This document shows, one piece after another, positions 1 to 9,347 of a stretch of DNA of 64,000 nt. The notes below the pieces were generated by a model. The model did no database searches, was not told the origin of the DNA, and was given only the letters and a program-made list of their open reading frames with translations. The stretch covers positions 117,575-181,574 of the forward strand of contig NZ_JAMGBA010000004.1 in the NCBI RefSeq assembly GCF_023516455.1, given 5' to 3'. Position numbers and translations under genes: made by a program. Each line of letters begins with the position of its first letter. Position 1 is the first letter of the stretch. This DNA is from Sphingomonas caseinilytica. Lineage in GTDB: Bacteria; Pseudomonadota; Alphaproteobacteria; Sphingomonadales; Sphingomonadaceae.

Positions 1-1562
1 CGCCGGTGAACATCGGCGAAGCGGTCGGCGTTATCGCTGCCCAGTCGATCGGTGAGCCGGGCACCCAGCTGACGATGCGGACCTTCCACATCGGCGGCGC
101 GGCGCAGCTCAACGAGCAGTCGAACCTCGAAGCGCCGGTCGACGGCACGATCGAGCTTCGCGACATGCCGACGATCACCGACCCGCGCGGCCGGCACCTG
201 TCGCTGTCGCGTTCGGGCGAGATCGCGATCCTCGACATGGATGGCCGCGAGCTTTCGACGCACCGCATCCCGTATGGCGCCCACCTGCTGGTCGACAACG
301 GCCACATCGTGAGCCGTGGCGATCGCATCGCCGAGTGGGATCCGTCGTTCGCGCCGGTCATCACCGAGCGTGCGGGTTCGATCAAGTTCCAGGACCTTAT
401 CGAGAACCGCACCCTGGTCGAGCAGACCGACGAGTCGACCGGCATCTCGCAGCGTGCGGTTACCGACGACGTCGCGAAGTCGAAGAAGGAGGACCTTCGT
501 CCCCGCCTGACCCTGATGGGTAAGGGCGCGGAAGAAGCGGGCGTTTATCGCCTTGCTCCGGGCGCGGTCATCGCGGTCGAGGACGGCCAGATGGTCGAAG
601 CCGGCGAAGTGCTGGCGCGTATGCCTCGCGAAGCGGCGCGTACCCGCGACATCACCGGCGGTCTGCCGCGCGTCGCGGAGCTGTTCGAAGCCCGCAAGCC
701 CAAGGAAAATGCGATCATCGCAAAGGTCTCGGGCAAGGTCAGCTTCAAGAAGGACTATAAGGCGAAGCGCAAGATCGCGATCGTTCCGGACGATGGTTCG
801 GAAGCAGTCGAGTATCTGGTGCCGAAGTCGAAGGTCATCGACGTGCAGGAAGGCGATTACGTCAAGCGCGGCGACAACCTCGTGGCCGGTTCGCCCGATC
901 CGCACGACATTCTGGAAGTGCTCGGCGTGGTTGCGCTGGCCGAATATCTCGTCAGCGAGATCCAGGAAGTCTACCGGTTGCAGGGCGTGAAGATCAACGA
1001 CAAGCACATCGAGGTGATCGTTCGCCAGATGCTGCAGAAGGTCGAGATCACCGATGGAGGCGACACCACCCTCTTGGCCGGCGAACAGGTCGACCGTGAG
1101 GAAATGGACGAGATCAACTCCAGGCTCGAGAAGAAGCAGAAGCCTGCCGAGGGCAAGCCGGTGTTGCTGGGCATCACCAAGGCGAGCCTGCAGACCCGCA
1201 GCTTCATTTCGGCCGCCTCGTTCCAGGAAACGACCCGCGTGCTGACCGAGGCATCGGTCCAGGGCAAGGTCGATACGCTGAACGGCCTCAAGGAAAATGT
1301 CATCGTCGGCCGCCTCATCCCGGCGGGTACCGGCGCTGGCATGAACCGGATGCGCATCGCAGCCACCAGCCGCGATGCAGCGCTCCGCGCCCAGCAGCGC
1401 AAGCTTCAGGAAGCGCTGATCGCTCCGGCGACGGCCGCCCAGGAGCATGCCGCCGAGCTGGCCCAGGGTCCGGAAGCGGCGATGAATGCCGATCCGCTCG
1501 CCGACGTCGCTCCTTCGGGCAGCGGTACGGATGCGGATGCCGGAGAGTATCTGAACGACTAA
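1..1562 (+). CDS. rpoC: DNA-directed RNA polymerase subunit beta' (3' part)
   Basis: This is the C-terminal third of the RNA polymerase beta' subunit; the reading frame is already open at base 3 and the gene starts outside the window. Near the beginning lies the trigger-loop segment ([18 protein letters not shown] followed by [10 protein letters not shown]), which moves during nucleotide addition. The rest covers the jaw and C-terminal region (for example [19 protein letters not shown]), ending in an alanine- and acid-rich tail of low conservation. Roughly 520 residues of the usual 1,400 are visible. It is followed by a strong terminator, so it is probably the last gene of the rpoB-rpoC unit. 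Identification is secure. Confidence 0.98.
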   Translation, partial: PVNIGEAVGVIAAQSIGEPGTQLTMRTFHIGGAAQLNEQSNLEAPVDGTIELRDMPTITDPRGRHLSLSRSGEIAILDMDGRELSTHRIPYGAHLLVDNGHIVSRGDRIAEWDPSFAPVITERAGSIKFQDLIENRTLVEQTDESTGISQRAVTDDVAKSKKEDLRPRLTLMGKGAEEAGVYRLAPGAVIAVEDGQMVEAGEVLARMPREAARTRDITGGLPRVAELFEARKPKENAIIAKVSGKVSFKKDYKAKRKIAIVPDDGSEAVEYLVPKSKVIDVQEGDYVKRGDNLVAGSPDPHDILEVLGVVALAEYLVSEIQEVYRLQGVKINDKHIEVIVRQMLQKVEITDGGDTTLLAGEQVDREEMDEINSRLEKKQKPAEGKPVLLGITKASLQTRSFISAASFQETTRVLTEASVQGKVDTLNGLKENVIVGRLIPAGTGAGMNRMRIAATSRDAALRAQQRKLQEALIAPATAAQEHAAELAQGPEAAMNADPLADVAPSGSGTDADAGEYLND

Positions 1563-1603
1563 AAGCCAAGTCCCCTCCCACTTAGGGAGGGGAGAGTGGG
1601 CAA

Positions 1604-1646
1604 CAAAAAAGCCCCGCCGGATCATCTCCGGCGGGGCTATTTTTTT
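1604..1646. terminator. Bidirectional intrinsic terminator after rpoC
   Basis: A perfect 10-bp stem (GCCCCGCCGG at 1611-1620 with CCGGCGGGGC at 1628-1637, 7-nt loop) is followed by a T run at 1640-1646 and preceded by an A run at 1605-1610. It can therefore stop rpoC transcription and also the leftward entericidin-like genes. A second short hairpin (CCCTCCC ... GGGAGGG, about 1573-1590) lies just upstream. Confidence 0.9.
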
Positions 1647-1664
1647 GCTTTGTGGGGCGTTTGC

Positions 1665-1805
1665 TTAGCAGCGGCCGCCGTTGATCGCATTCTCCGTGCA
1701 GTTCGCGGCTGAACCCAGGTCCTCGCCGGCGCCGCGCACCGTGTTGCAGGCTGCAATGGCCAGCGCGCCTGCGATCACCAACAAAGACGTCACCTTACGA
1801 ACCAT
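1665..1805 (-). CDS. Entericidin-like small lipoprotein, copy 1
   Basis: A 46-residue frame starts at ATG 1805 with a good ribosome site (TAAGGAG) upstream. The product has a short basic start, a hydrophobic stretch and a lipobox (ALAIAAC, Cys20), so it should be a lipid-anchored peptide. The mature part (CNTVRGAGEDLGSAANC) carries the CNTxxGxGxD signature of the entericidin EcnA/EcnB family. Family members are small envelope lipoproteins linked to osmotic or stationary-phase lysis, with EcnA acting as antidote to EcnB. Two extra cysteines near the C-terminus are unusual. The role of this copy is not known from sequence. It ends just before the rpoC terminator. Confidence 0.85.
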   Translation of the reverse strand: MVRKVTSLLVIAGALAIAACNTVRGAGEDLGSAANCTENAINGGRC

Positions 1806-1846
1806 GGTCGAAACTCCTTAGTTTAGCGTAACGACCATGGCCTAGA

Positions 1847-1972
1847 TCAGGTGGCGTTGTCGACAGCGTTCGCAGCCGACTTCACATCGTCACCCGCACC
1901 GCGAACCGTATTGCAGGCGGCAATCGCAATGCTGCCGCCAATCAGCACCATGGTCATTATCTTCCGAAACAT
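1847..1972 (-). CDS. Entericidin-like small lipoprotein, copy 2
   Basis: A 41-residue frame starts at ATG 1972, with AGGAGA about 8 nt upstream. It has a signal-like start and lipobox (SIAIAAC, Cys20), then CNTVRGAGDDVKSAANAV, again the entericidin signature. It lies 41 bp upstream of copy 1 on the same strand, so the two are a tandem pair, probably one transcript. They share the stretch IAACNTVRGAG but differ at both ends, which fits an old duplication or a toxin/antidote pair. Which of the two would be EcnA-like or EcnB-like cannot be decided here. Confidence 0.85.
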   Translation of the reverse strand: MFRKIMTMVLIGGSIAIAACNTVRGAGDDVKSAANAVDNAT

Positions 1973-2047
1973 GAGCTAATCTCCTGTCTATGTGCTGAAC
2001 GAACGCACATGACGGGCCAAAGGTGCCAAAACGGGGCCGGAACGGTC

Positions 2048-2842
2048 CTAGACGGCGACGGGCGCCGAAATATGCGGGTGCGGGTCGTAAGCCTCGAACG
2101 CGAAATCTTCCGCTTCGTAATTGAAAAGGTCCTGCCCGCGGTACTTCATGACCAGTTGGGGGAGCGGGCGCGGGTCGCGCGAAAGCTGCAGCCGGGCCTG
2201 TTCGAGATGGTTCGAGTAGAGATGGACGTCCCCGCCCGTCCAGACGAAGGTTCCCGGCTCCAGCCCGCATTCCCGCGCCAGCATGTGGGTCAGAACCGCG
2301 TAGGAAGCGATGTTGAACGGCACCCCAAGGAAGAAATCGGCGCTGCGCTGGTAAAGCTGCAGGTTCAACCGCCCGGCCGCTACCTGGGTCTGGAACAGGC
2401 AATGGCAAGGCGCCAGCGCCATTCGCGAAATCTCGCCGGGATTCCACGCCGTGACGATCTGCCGCCGCGAGCCCGGATCCTTGCGAATGAGGCCGACGAG
2501 GTCCTTGATCTGATCGATGTGGCGCCCGTCGGCAGCCTCCCAATCGCGCCATTGCTTGCCGTAGACCGGGCCCAGGTCGCCCTGTTCATCCGCCCACTCG
2601 TTCCAGATGCTGACCTTGCGTTCCTGCAGCCAGCGCACGTTGGTGTCGCCGCGCAGGAACCACAGCAATTCGACGATGATTGATCGCAAATGGAGCTTTT
2701 TCGTCGTCAGCAGCGGGAACCCTTTTGCAAGGTCGAAGCGCATCTGCGCACCGAACAGCGAGAGGGTGCCGGTTCCGGTGCGGTCCATCTGCTCGACGCC
2801 TTCGTCGAGGATCCGCTGCATGAGATCGAGATACTGCTGCAT
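2048..2842 (-). CDS. thyA: Thymidylate synthase
   Basis: ThyA converts dUMP to dTMP using methylene-tetrahydrofolate in the cytoplasm. The product is 264 residues, the same length as the E. coli enzyme. It begins [15 protein letters not shown] and carries the folate- and dUMP-binding signatures, including the catalytic cysteine in LAPCHCLFQ (about residue 145) and the C-terminal segment [13 protein letters not shown]. No dihydrofolate reductase gene follows it, although the two are often adjacent. Start ATG 2842 gives the canonical N-terminus. Confidence 0.97.
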   Translation of the reverse strand: MQQYLDLMQRILDEGVEQMDRTGTGTLSLFGAQMRFDLAKGFPLLTTKKLHLRSIIVELLWFLRGDTNVRWLQERKVSIWNEWADEQGDLGPVYGKQWRDWEAADGRHIDQIKDLVGLIRKDPGSRRQIVTAWNPGEISRMALAPCHCLFQTQVAAGRLNLQLYQRSADFFLGVPFNIASYAVLTHMLARECGLEPGTFVWTGGDVHLYSNHLEQARLQLSRDPRPLPQLVMKYRGQDLFNYEAEDFAFEAYDPHPHISAPVAV

Positions 2843-2958
2843 GCCCCTACCCTAGCTCGCCCACCGGTTACGTCCAGCGTGTGTTGAGGGAACAAACTCG
2901 ATCCGGATCGGTTCGGGTTTACCTAGGTCGGCCACCATTCCAATCATAGGTAGGGCAC

Positions 2959-3363
2959 ATGCGGCACCAGCGTATTGAGCCTCCTGCGATCCTCAACGGC
3001 CAGGAAGCGGCGAAGAGCTTCTTCGCCTCTTGCTTCGACGCCGGAAGGGATGCCCAGGAGCGGCTTTGGGTCGCCCATGTCGACTCCTCCGCCCGTTGCC
3101 TCCACGTCGAATGTTATGACGGCCAACTGGAATCCATCGAGCTTCCAGTGCGCAACATCATTGTCGATGCGGCAAAGCTGGGAAGTGCCGGCGTCGTCCT
3201 GGCGCATAATCATCCGGGCGGGGACGCAACCCCGAGCAAGGCAGACTGTGCGGCGACGCGAAAACTGATCCGCGTTAGCGAGGCAATCGATCTTACGATC
3301 CTCGATCATCTGATCTTTGCCGGCAACGATTGCACCAGCATGCGGCGGATGGGCCTGCTCTAA
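2959..3363 (+). CDS. RadC-like JAB-domain protein
   Basis: A 134-residue protein consisting of the RadC-type JAB/MPN domain. The metal-binding JAMM motif is intact: AHNHPGGDATPSKAD gives H-x-H followed seven residues later by S and then D. An upstream glutamate lies in QLESIELPVRNI. The helix-hairpin-helix half of full RadC is absent. RadC was once linked to DNA repair, but the family's function is unsettled; such short forms are often found near mobile DNA, for which there is no other sign here. Its stop overlaps the end of the convergent methyltransferase gene by 4 bp. Confidence 0.8.
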   Translation: MRHQRIEPPAILNGQEAAKSFFASCFDAGRDAQERLWVAHVDSSARCLHVECYDGQLESIELPVRNIIVDAAKLGSAGVVLAHNHPGGDATPSKADCAATRKLIRVSEAIDLTILDHLIFAGNDCTSMRRMGLL

Positions 3364-4079
3364 GAGCCCTGCGCGGCTGGTTCGAGCTGCTGCTGGGAAT
3401 CCGAGTGCTTTTCGTCAGGGCAAGGCTTGATGTCGCCCGGCCGAGGCCGCGGAGAGGCCAGGCGGAACGCAGTGAAATATGCATCGCTTCCGGCCAGGCG
3501 AACCGCCTTTGTGGGCGCAAGGCCAAGCGCCGCGAACTCACACATCAGTTGGCGCGGCGGCATCCCGTGGCGCTTCACGGGCCGATTGGAGTCGACCACG
3601 ATGACCAGCCCGTCGGGCTTCAGGCTTTCCCGAAGATTCCAGAGGAATTCATAAGGCTGGGTCACCTCATGGTACATGTGAACGAGGAAGATGCGGTCGA
3701 AGGAATGCGCCGGCAGCATCGGGTTGGCCGGCACGCCAAGGCTGACCGCCACATTGTCCAGCCGCTCGCGCTGGACCCGCTGCGCGAGCCGGTCACGCGT
3801 CGCTCGGACAATGTCCTGGGCCAGCACCCTGCCGCGGCGCCCAACAATGGGTGACAGGCGGACGGTATAATAGCCTTCACCCGCCCCGACATCCGCAACA
3901 GACATGCCAGGCGCGATCTCGGCAAGCCGCATGACTTCTTCGGCCTCCCCTGTCCGGTCGCGGACGTCCTCCGTCGAGAAGCTGTCGTTGACGATGGGCG
4001 CTACGGCGCGGCCGGTCTTTGGAAACTCATTGGGCTGGGGTTCCGCCCGGCAGCCGGCAATGGCGGCGCAAGCGAACAA
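3360..4079 (-). CDS. Class I SAM-dependent methyltransferase, probable lipoprotein
   Basis: The protein has a Rossmann methyltransferase core: motif I is VADVGAGEGYYTVRL, followed by DNVAVSLGVPANP and FDRIFLVHMYHEV. A lipobox-like AIAGC near the start suggests export and lipid anchoring, as in other sphingomonad methyltransferases of this type. The substrate is unknown. The start is uncertain: the only usable codon is TTG 4079, which leaves a very short signal segment. The frame stays open upstream (TIGLL precedes LFACAAIAGC) but runs straight into the palindromic repeat at 4088-4173 with no ATG. The repeat may have replaced the original start. Confidence 0.7.
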   Translation of the reverse strand: MFACAAIAGCRAEPQPNEFPKTGRAVAPIVNDSFSTEDVRDRTGEAEEVMRLAEIAPGMSVADVGAGEGYYTVRLSPIVGRRGRVLAQDIVRATRDRLAQRVQRERLDNVAVSLGVPANPMLPAHSFDRIFLVHMYHEVTQPYEFLWNLRESLKPDGLVIVVDSNRPVKRHGMPPRQLMCEFAALGLAPTKAVRLAGSDAYFTAFRLASPRPRPGDIKPCPDEKHSDSQQQLEPAAQGS

Positions 4080-4087
4080 TAATCCGA

Positions 4088-4173
4088 TCGTCCTGAGCGA
4101 AGCGCGAAGCGCGTAGTCGAAGGGCGCCTGGCACGACCCTGGTGCCCGCGCCCTTCGACTACGCTCAGGACGA
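4088..4173. repeat. Intergenic palindrome, family A (copy 1)
   Basis: TCGTCCTGAGCGAAGC at 4088 is mirrored by CGCTCAGGACGA ending at 4173, with CTTCGACTACG arms between. It forms an inverted repeat of about 86 bp between the methyltransferase and prfB. Related elements with TCCTGAGG and TTCGAGACGG arms occur at 11831 and 38171, which marks a REP-like family. Confidence 0.75.
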
Positions 4174-4199
4174 GCGGACGCTATTTCAAGGCTCCCGCG

Positions 4200-5327
4200 C
4201 TATTCGACATCCTCGACTTCCACCTTTTCGCCGGTCACGCGCTGTGACAGCGCGGCGGCCATGAACCGGTCCAGGTCGCCGTCGAGCACGTCGGTTGGAG
4301 CCGTCGACGTGACGCCGGTGCGAAGATCCTTCACCAGCTGATAGGGCTGCAAGACATAAGAGCGGATCTGGTGGCCCCAACCGATGTCGGTCTTGGCAGC
4401 ATTGGCGGCATTTGCCTCCGCTTCGCGTTTCTGAAGCTCCGCCTCATAAAGACGCGCCTTCAACTGCTTATAGGCCTGTGCCCGGTTCTTGTGCTGTGAG
4501 CGCTCGTTCTGACAGGCGACCACGATCCCGGTTGGAATATGCGTGATCCGAACGGCGCTATCGGTGGTGTTAACGTGCTGGCCGCCGGCGCCGGACGCGC
4601 GATAGGTGTCGATGCGCAGCTCGGACTCGTTGATCTCGATATCGATATCGTCGTCGACTTCCGGGTAGACCCAGACCGATGCGAAACTGGTGTGGCGCCT
4701 TGCGGAGCTGTCGTAGGGGCTGATGCGAACCAGGCGGTGGACGCCGCCCTCGACCTTCAGATTGCCGTAGGCATTCTCGCCCTTGATGAGCAATGTCGCG
4801 GACTTGATCCCGGCCTGCTCGCCGGCGTGGAAATCGACAAGCTCCACCTTCATCCCGTGACGCTCGGCCCAGCGGCTGTACATCCGCTGCAGCATCCCGG
4901 CCCAGTCATTGCTTTCCGTGCCGCCAGCACCGGCGTTGATTTCGATGTAGCTGTTGTTGGCGTCCGCCTCCCCGGCGAGCAGCGCAGCGACCTTATCCCT
5001 CTCGGCCCGCTCGGCCAGTTCGCCAAGGGCGGCCACGCCGTCGTCGACCAGGCCTTGGTCGCCTTCCAGCTCCGCCATCTCTATGAGCTCGACCGTGTCC
5101 TTGAGCTCGGTCTCGATCTTCTGGGTTGCGCCGATGGCTTCTTCCAGCCGGCGGCGTTCGCGCATCACTTCCTGAGCCGCCTTGGGGTCGTCCCACAAGG
5201 TCGGATCTTCGACCTTGGCATTAAGATCCTGCAGCCGGCGGTTCGCCTTGTCCCAATCGAGGAAGCGGCGAAGCAGTGCGGTTGCTGCATTGATCTGGTC
5301 GATATGGCCTTGCGCTTCGGCGCGCAT
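4200..5327 (-). CDS. prfB: Peptide chain release factor 2
   Basis: RF2 reads UGA and UAA stops and triggers peptide release. The product (375 residues) has the GGQ catalytic loop in [12 protein letters not shown] and the stop-recognition region [16 protein letters not shown], where the E. coli SPF tripeptide is SPY. The start ATG 5327 ([15 protein letters not shown]) matches the family. A longer in-frame start at 5417 would translate the palindromic repeat at 5349-5443 and is rejected. The N-terminal region ([15 protein letters not shown]) is open without a UGA, so the programmed frameshift found in E. coli prfB is absent. It lies downstream of the PBP1A gene on the same strand, separated by the repeat. 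Confidence 0.95.
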   Translation of the reverse strand: MRAEAQGHIDQINAATALLRRFLDWDKANRRLQDLNAKVEDPTLWDDPKAAQEVMRERRRLEEAIGATQKIETELKDTVELIEMAELEGDQGLVDDGVAALGELAERAERDKVAALLAGEADANNSYIEINAGAGGTESNDWAGMLQRMYSRWAERHGMKVELVDFHAGEQAGIKSATLLIKGENAYGNLKVEGGVHRLVRISPYDSSARRHTSFASVWVYPEVDDDIDIEINESELRIDTYRASGAGGQHVNTTDSAVRITHIPTGIVVACQNERSQHKNRAQAYKQLKARLYEAELQKREAEANAANAAKTDIGWGHQIRSYVLQPYQLVKDLRTGVTSTAPTDVLDGDLDRFMAAALSQRVTGEKVEVEDVE

Positions 5328-5348
5328 TTCAATGTTCCTCTGGTAATC

Positions 5349-5443
5349 GTCATGCCAGCGGAGGCTGGCATCCATGTCGCCCAGCCCGTTTGCAAACACG
5401 AAACCGGCCAACGACATGGACCCCAGCCTGCGCTGGGGTGACG
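5349..5443. repeat. Intergenic palindrome, family B (copy 1)
   Basis: Two hairpins in tandem: ATGCCAGCGGAGGCTGGCAT near 5351 and CCCCAGCCTGCGCTGGGG near 5421, bracketed by GTCAT and GTGACG. The same arrangement recurs at 39943-40035. It lies between prfB and the PBP1A gene and creates a spurious N-terminal extension of prfB. Confidence 0.8.
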
Positions 5444-5458
5444 GGATTTGAGCGGCAG

Positions 5459-8053
5459 TTAGTAGATGCCACCCTGCCTTTGCAAGAATTCGGCGCTGTC
5501 AGCGGGCGCGCGCGGCTGGGCCGGGGCTGCACGGCGGGCCGCGACCTGGCGCACCGGCTTGCCAGTGGCAGGCTGGTCGCTCGCCCGGGCCAGGTCGAGG
5601 CTTCGCCGGAACGCCCGTCGCGGTTCCGTTTCGGGCTGGAAGGCCTCCCAGATCACGGACGATTTCGGGTCGACCTCTGTCGGGAAGCTGCCGAACACCC
5701 GCTTTCCACTGGCGCGGTCGATCCGGACCATTCGAATGCCCGGCGGCGCTACGAAGGGAACCTTTGGCATGTCCTTGAAGGCCACCTGTGCGAATTGCTT
5801 GAAGATCGGTGCCGCCACGCGCCCGCCCTGCGCGGCATGGCCCATCGGCCGTGGCTGATCATATCCGATATAAACGCCGGCCACGACTTCGGGCGTGCCG
5901 CCGATGAACCAGACGTTGGTCGGGCCGGATGTGGTGCCCGTCTTGCCGAACAACGGCCGATCCAGGTCCCGCAGGACCGTTGCGGTCCCCCGTTCGATCA
6001 CGCCTTCCATGATATGAACCATCTGGTAGGCGGCCTGGGCGTCGAGAAGCTGCTTCTGCCGGGACGGCGGGCGCGGCATCGCCTTGCGATCCCAGTCCAC
6101 GGAGTTGCAGGCGCCGCCATTGTCCGGCTCCATCACCTGGCAACGATTGTCCGAACGGAAGATCACCTTGCCGTTCCGGTCCTGAACATAGTCGATCAGG
6201 GTCGGGGTTACCGACCGACCGTTGTTGGCGAGGATGGCATAAGCGTTGGTCAGTTTCAGGACCGTCGTGTCGCCAGCGCCCAGCGCGATCGACAGGTAGC
6301 GGTCGTAATCCCCAACCCCAAGCTTCGAGGCATTGGTCACGACGCGTTCCATTCCCGTCTGCGCGGCGGCGCGGATCGTCATCAGGTTGCGCGATTGCTC
6401 CACGCCCCAGCGCATCGTCTTGGGGCCTGAATATTTGCCATCGAAGTTTCGGAAGCATTTGTTGCCAAGTCCCGCGCCCTGCCAGACGCAGAAGGGCGCA
6501 TCGACGATGATCGATGCTGGGGTCATGCCATTTTCAAGCGCGGTCACATAGACGATCGGCTTGAACGCCGAACCCGGCTGCCGATTGGCCTGGGTGGCGC
6601 GATTGTAGGACGAGCCGACGACGTCGAAGCCACCCTGCATTGCCAGGACCCGGCCAGTATGCACTTCCTCCGCGACGAAGCCGCCGCCGACTTCGGGAAT
6701 CGAGCGGATTGCGTAGCTGTTCAGGCCCATTTGCTTGACGATGATGATCATGCCCGGGCGGATGTTCTCGTAGGCTGTTCCGCCGCCGCCGCGCTTGGGC
6801 ATGCGGGCGGCGGATTCGGCCAAGGTGCCTGTCGAACCGTCCGCAAAACCGATCCGTGCGCTGGTGCTGGACTTGGACAGGACCACCGCTTTCTTCCAGT
6901 CGGGGAAGCCCGTTCCCAGGGCCGCGACCCGGAGCTGGGTCTGCCAGTCATTGTCGACATCGATGCTGAGGCCGGTATCGCGCCAGCCGCGGCCGCCGTC
7001 GAATGTCGCAAGACCTTCGCGGAGCGCTTCGGCAGCGGCATCCTGCATCTTCGGCACCATCGAGGTCCGAACCCATAGTCCGCCGGCATAAACGCTGTTG
7101 GCGCCGTCATCGGCGGTCTCGCCAAAGCGCTTCATCAGGTCGCGGCGGACCTCTTCCATGAAATAGCCGCCCTGGTCGCGGAACTTGGCGCTGCTGCCAT
7201 AACGGATCGTGCCGAGCGGGGTCGCGGCGGCGGCGGCGCGTTGTTCCTCGGTGATGTAGCCGTTCTTGACCATCTCGCGCAGAACATAGTTGCGGCGGCC
7301 GAGGGCACGCTCGGTGGCGCGAACCGGGTCGTAATTGCTTGGCGCCTTGGGCAGCACCGCGAGATAGGCGGCCTCGGGAAGCGTCAGATCGGCCACGTCC
7401 TTGTCGAAATAGGCGCGGCTGGCGGCCTGCACGCCATAGGCGTTGCGGCCAAGGAAGATGGAGTTGAGGTAAAGCTCCAGGATCTGCTGCTTGCTGAGCG
7501 TGTCCTCGAGCCGGAAAGCAAGGATCATCTCCCGGACTTTCCGGCTGACCGCATATGCATCGTCCTGAAGCAGATATTTGGCGACCTGCTGGGTGATGGT
7601 CGACCCGCCCTTGGCGCGTCCGCCAGTTACCGACTTTGTCGTATAGTCGAAGACGGCCCCGACCAGGCCCGGATAGTCGATTCCCCCATGGCTGAAGAAG
7701 GTCTTGTCTTCGGCGGAGATGAAGGCGTTGACGACCAGCGGCGGATATTCGTCGAATGCCAGTTCGACACGGCGTTCGCGTGCGAACGTCTGGACCGGGT
7801 TGCCTTCATAGCCCCGGACATTGGTCGGGAGCGGCGGCTGATAGGCCAGCAGCTTCTCCGAACTGGGAAGGCCAGTCGCGAACCAGACGAACACCAGCGC
7901 CATGAACAACAGGCCGCCAATGGCCGCCCATGCGCCCCGGCGCACCCATTTGTCATCGAACCACGGGTCGAAGCGCCGATGGACGCGGTGGTTGAATGCG
8001 ACCAGGTCGGGGAGACGGAAGCGGTCGGGAATCTGGAACTTGGCGAACTGCAT
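5459..8053 (-). CDS. mrcA: Penicillin-binding protein 1A (class A PBP)
   Basis: This bifunctional inner-membrane enzyme polymerises glycan strands and cross-links peptides in the periplasm. The 864-residue product has one membrane segment (about 41-60). The glycosyltransferase domain follows, with Glu115 in [13 protein letters not shown] and the [11 protein letters not shown] and KVREM motifs. The transpeptidase domain has SxxK (SAFK, Ser about 495), SxN (SRN) and KTG (about Lys704 in [13 protein letters not shown]). An OB-like insert lies between the two domains. The C-terminus is basic and alanine-rich. It is followed 48 bp later by the upstream amidase gene on the same strand, so the two may be co-transcribed as a cell-wall unit. 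Confidence 0.95.
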   Translation of the reverse strand: MQFAKFQIPDRFRLPDLVAFNHRVHRRFDPWFDDKWVRRGAWAAIGGLLFMALVFVWFATGLPSSEKLLAYQPPLPTNVRGYEGNPVQTFARERRVELAFDEYPPLVVNAFISAEDKTFFSHGGIDYPGLVGAVFDYTTKSVTGGRAKGGSTITQQVAKYLLQDDAYAVSRKVREMILAFRLEDTLSKQQILELYLNSIFLGRNAYGVQAASRAYFDKDVADLTLPEAAYLAVLPKAPSNYDPVRATERALGRRNYVLREMVKNGYITEEQRAAAAATPLGTIRYGSSAKFRDQGGYFMEEVRRDLMKRFGETADDGANSVYAGGLWVRTSMVPKMQDAAAEALREGLATFDGGRGWRDTGLSIDVDNDWQTQLRVAALGTGFPDWKKAVVLSKSSTSARIGFADGSTGTLAESAARMPKRGGGGTAYENIRPGMIIIVKQMGLNSYAIRSIPEVGGGFVAEEVHTGRVLAMQGGFDVVGSSYNRATQANRQPGSAFKPIVYVTALENGMTPASIIVDAPFCVWQGAGLGNKCFRNFDGKYSGPKTMRWGVEQSRNLMTIRAAAQTGMERVVTNASKLGVGDYDRYLSIALGAGDTTVLKLTNAYAILANNGRSVTPTLIDYVQDRNGKVIFRSDNRCQVMEPDNGGACNSVDWDRKAMPRPPSRQKQLLDAQAAYQMVHIMEGVIERGTATVLRDLDRPLFGKTGTTSGPTNVWFIGGTPEVVAGVYIGYDQPRPMGHAAQGGRVAAPIFKQFAQVAFKDMPKVPFVAPPGIRMVRIDRASGKRVFGSFPTEVDPKSSVIWEAFQPETEPRRAFRRSLDLARASDQPATGKPVRQVAARRAAPAQPRAPADSAEFLQRQGGIY

Positions 8054-8101
8054 TGCTGCCGGTGATCTAGCCCCTTCCTGCCGCCAGCGGAAGCCGCGAA
8101 G

Positions 8102-8989
8102 TTATCGCTGATTGCGCAAGGCGAGATCGGCCTCGACCGCCTGTGCCAACGCCAAGACGAGTGGCGCCCGTCCCTCCTTCGTCATCAGCCTGGCTTCGTC
8201 GTCCGCATTGCTGATGTAGCCGGCTTCGATGAGGACCGCGGGCGTTTCGGCGCGGCGCAGGACGTGGAAGGCCGCGAACTGGTGCGGCCTTGGACGCAGT
8301 TCGAGGCGGCCAGAGGCGCGGCGCAGGAGGCGTTCGGCGAGGCCCGCCGACGCTTCCATCTGTTCGCGCAAGGCTACGTCGGCGAGCAGCGCTCGGACGC
8401 TGTCGTCGGTTTCGGTGGAAAGCGCGCCGTCGCTGCCGTTTTCGGCCTGGGCGAAGCGGGCAGCCTCCGCACTCGAGGCGACGTCCGACAAGGAGTAGAT
8501 GGTCGCGCCGCGAGCGAGCGGATTTGGCGCGCTGTCCATGTGGAGCGAGAGGAACAGGCCGGCCTGGAGTTTCCGGGCGATGCCGGCGCGCTGTTCGAGG
8601 GTGAGGTAGCGGTCGTCCTCGCGCGTCAGGGCGACGCGGACGCGGCCGCGCTCTTCCAGCAGGTCCGCAAGTTCGCTGGCCATGGCGAGGGTCAGCTGCT
8701 TTTCCTGACTGGTGCCGGATACGCCGGGAGCGCCGGGATCGCGGCCGCCGTGGCCGGGGTCGATGAGGACGATGGGGCGTCCGGGCAGCCTGGCTTCGCG
8801 AACTCGAACATCGGAAATGGCTTCCGGCATATCGAGCGTGACATGGCCGGTGCGCGCCTCACCCGCCATCGCCAAGGCGTCGCTAACCGTGCCGGTGCGC
8901 TCCCGGCCGGCAGCGATCACCAACAGTCCGACTGCGGCCAATACAGCTGCCCCGACCGCAAGGCCGATTGTTCGTCTACGCTCCACCAT
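8102..8989 (-). CDS. amiC: N-acetylmuramoyl-L-alanine amidase (Amidase_3)
   Basis: This enzyme cleaves the amide bond between MurNAc and the stem peptide, usually at septation. The ATG at 8989 gives MVERRRTIGLAV, then one hydrophobic segment (signal anchor or signal peptide). The Amidase_3 zinc-binding set is intact: IDPGHGGRDPG, a Glu in SQEKQLTLAM, LSLHMDS and VLIEAGYISN. No separate AMIN domain is seen in the roughly 60 residues before the catalytic domain. It is transcribed away from rne and toward mrcA. The symbol follows the usual annotation; AmiA/B/C assignment is not certain. Confidence 0.88.
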   Translation of the reverse strand: MVERRRTIGLAVGAAVLAAVGLLVIAAGRERTGTVSDALAMAGEARTGHVTLDMPEAISDVRVREARLPGRPIVLIDPGHGGRDPGAPGVSGTSQEKQLTLAMASELADLLEERGRVRVALTREDDRYLTLEQRAGIARKLQAGLFLSLHMDSAPNPLARGATIYSLSDVASSAEAARFAQAENGSDGALSTETDDSVRALLADVALREQMEASAGLAERLLRRASGRLELRPRPHQFAAFHVLRRAETPAVLIEAGYISNADDEARLMTKEGRAPLVLALAQAVEADLALRNQR

Positions 8990-9347
8990 GTTGAGGTTAC
9001 GGTAGCGGCGCCAATGCGCCAAGCACATGCTTTGGAGATTTTTGACTGGCGCAACTGTTGCGGCGCGGCGGGGCCGATGCTAACCGGGCTTGTCGTTCCG
9101 ACTTTCGGACCGACATGGCCGCTCCTGCAAGGAAGCGGCATTCAAGGTTGACGCTGAATGATGCCATTAGACGCCAGTTCCATGCTCCGTGACGAGCGTG
9201 GCGCCGCGTCGATCGCGACAAGGATCGCGAAGCATCATGCAGCAGATGCAGTTTCCGAACATCGCGCCATTGCCGAACAGGCCGTGGCCCAGACTATCGC
9301 GCGCCGCCGGCAACGAACCGCCGGCCTGCGCGCCCGGAGAATTTTCA
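8990..9347. other. Divergent intergenic region and rne leader
   Basis: 358 bp separate the amidase start from the rne start. The region must hold both promoters. RNase E messages usually have long leaders used for autoregulation, and the stretch contains GCGTCGATCGCGACAAGGATCGCG, which can fold locally (split here as GCGTCGATCGCG then ACAAGGATCGCG). I see no additional gene, and no conserved element is claimed. Confidence 0.4.

Noticed and set aside
5328..5417. In-frame N-terminal extension of prfB
   Set aside because: It translates the family B palindrome; the conserved RF2 N-terminus begins at 5327.
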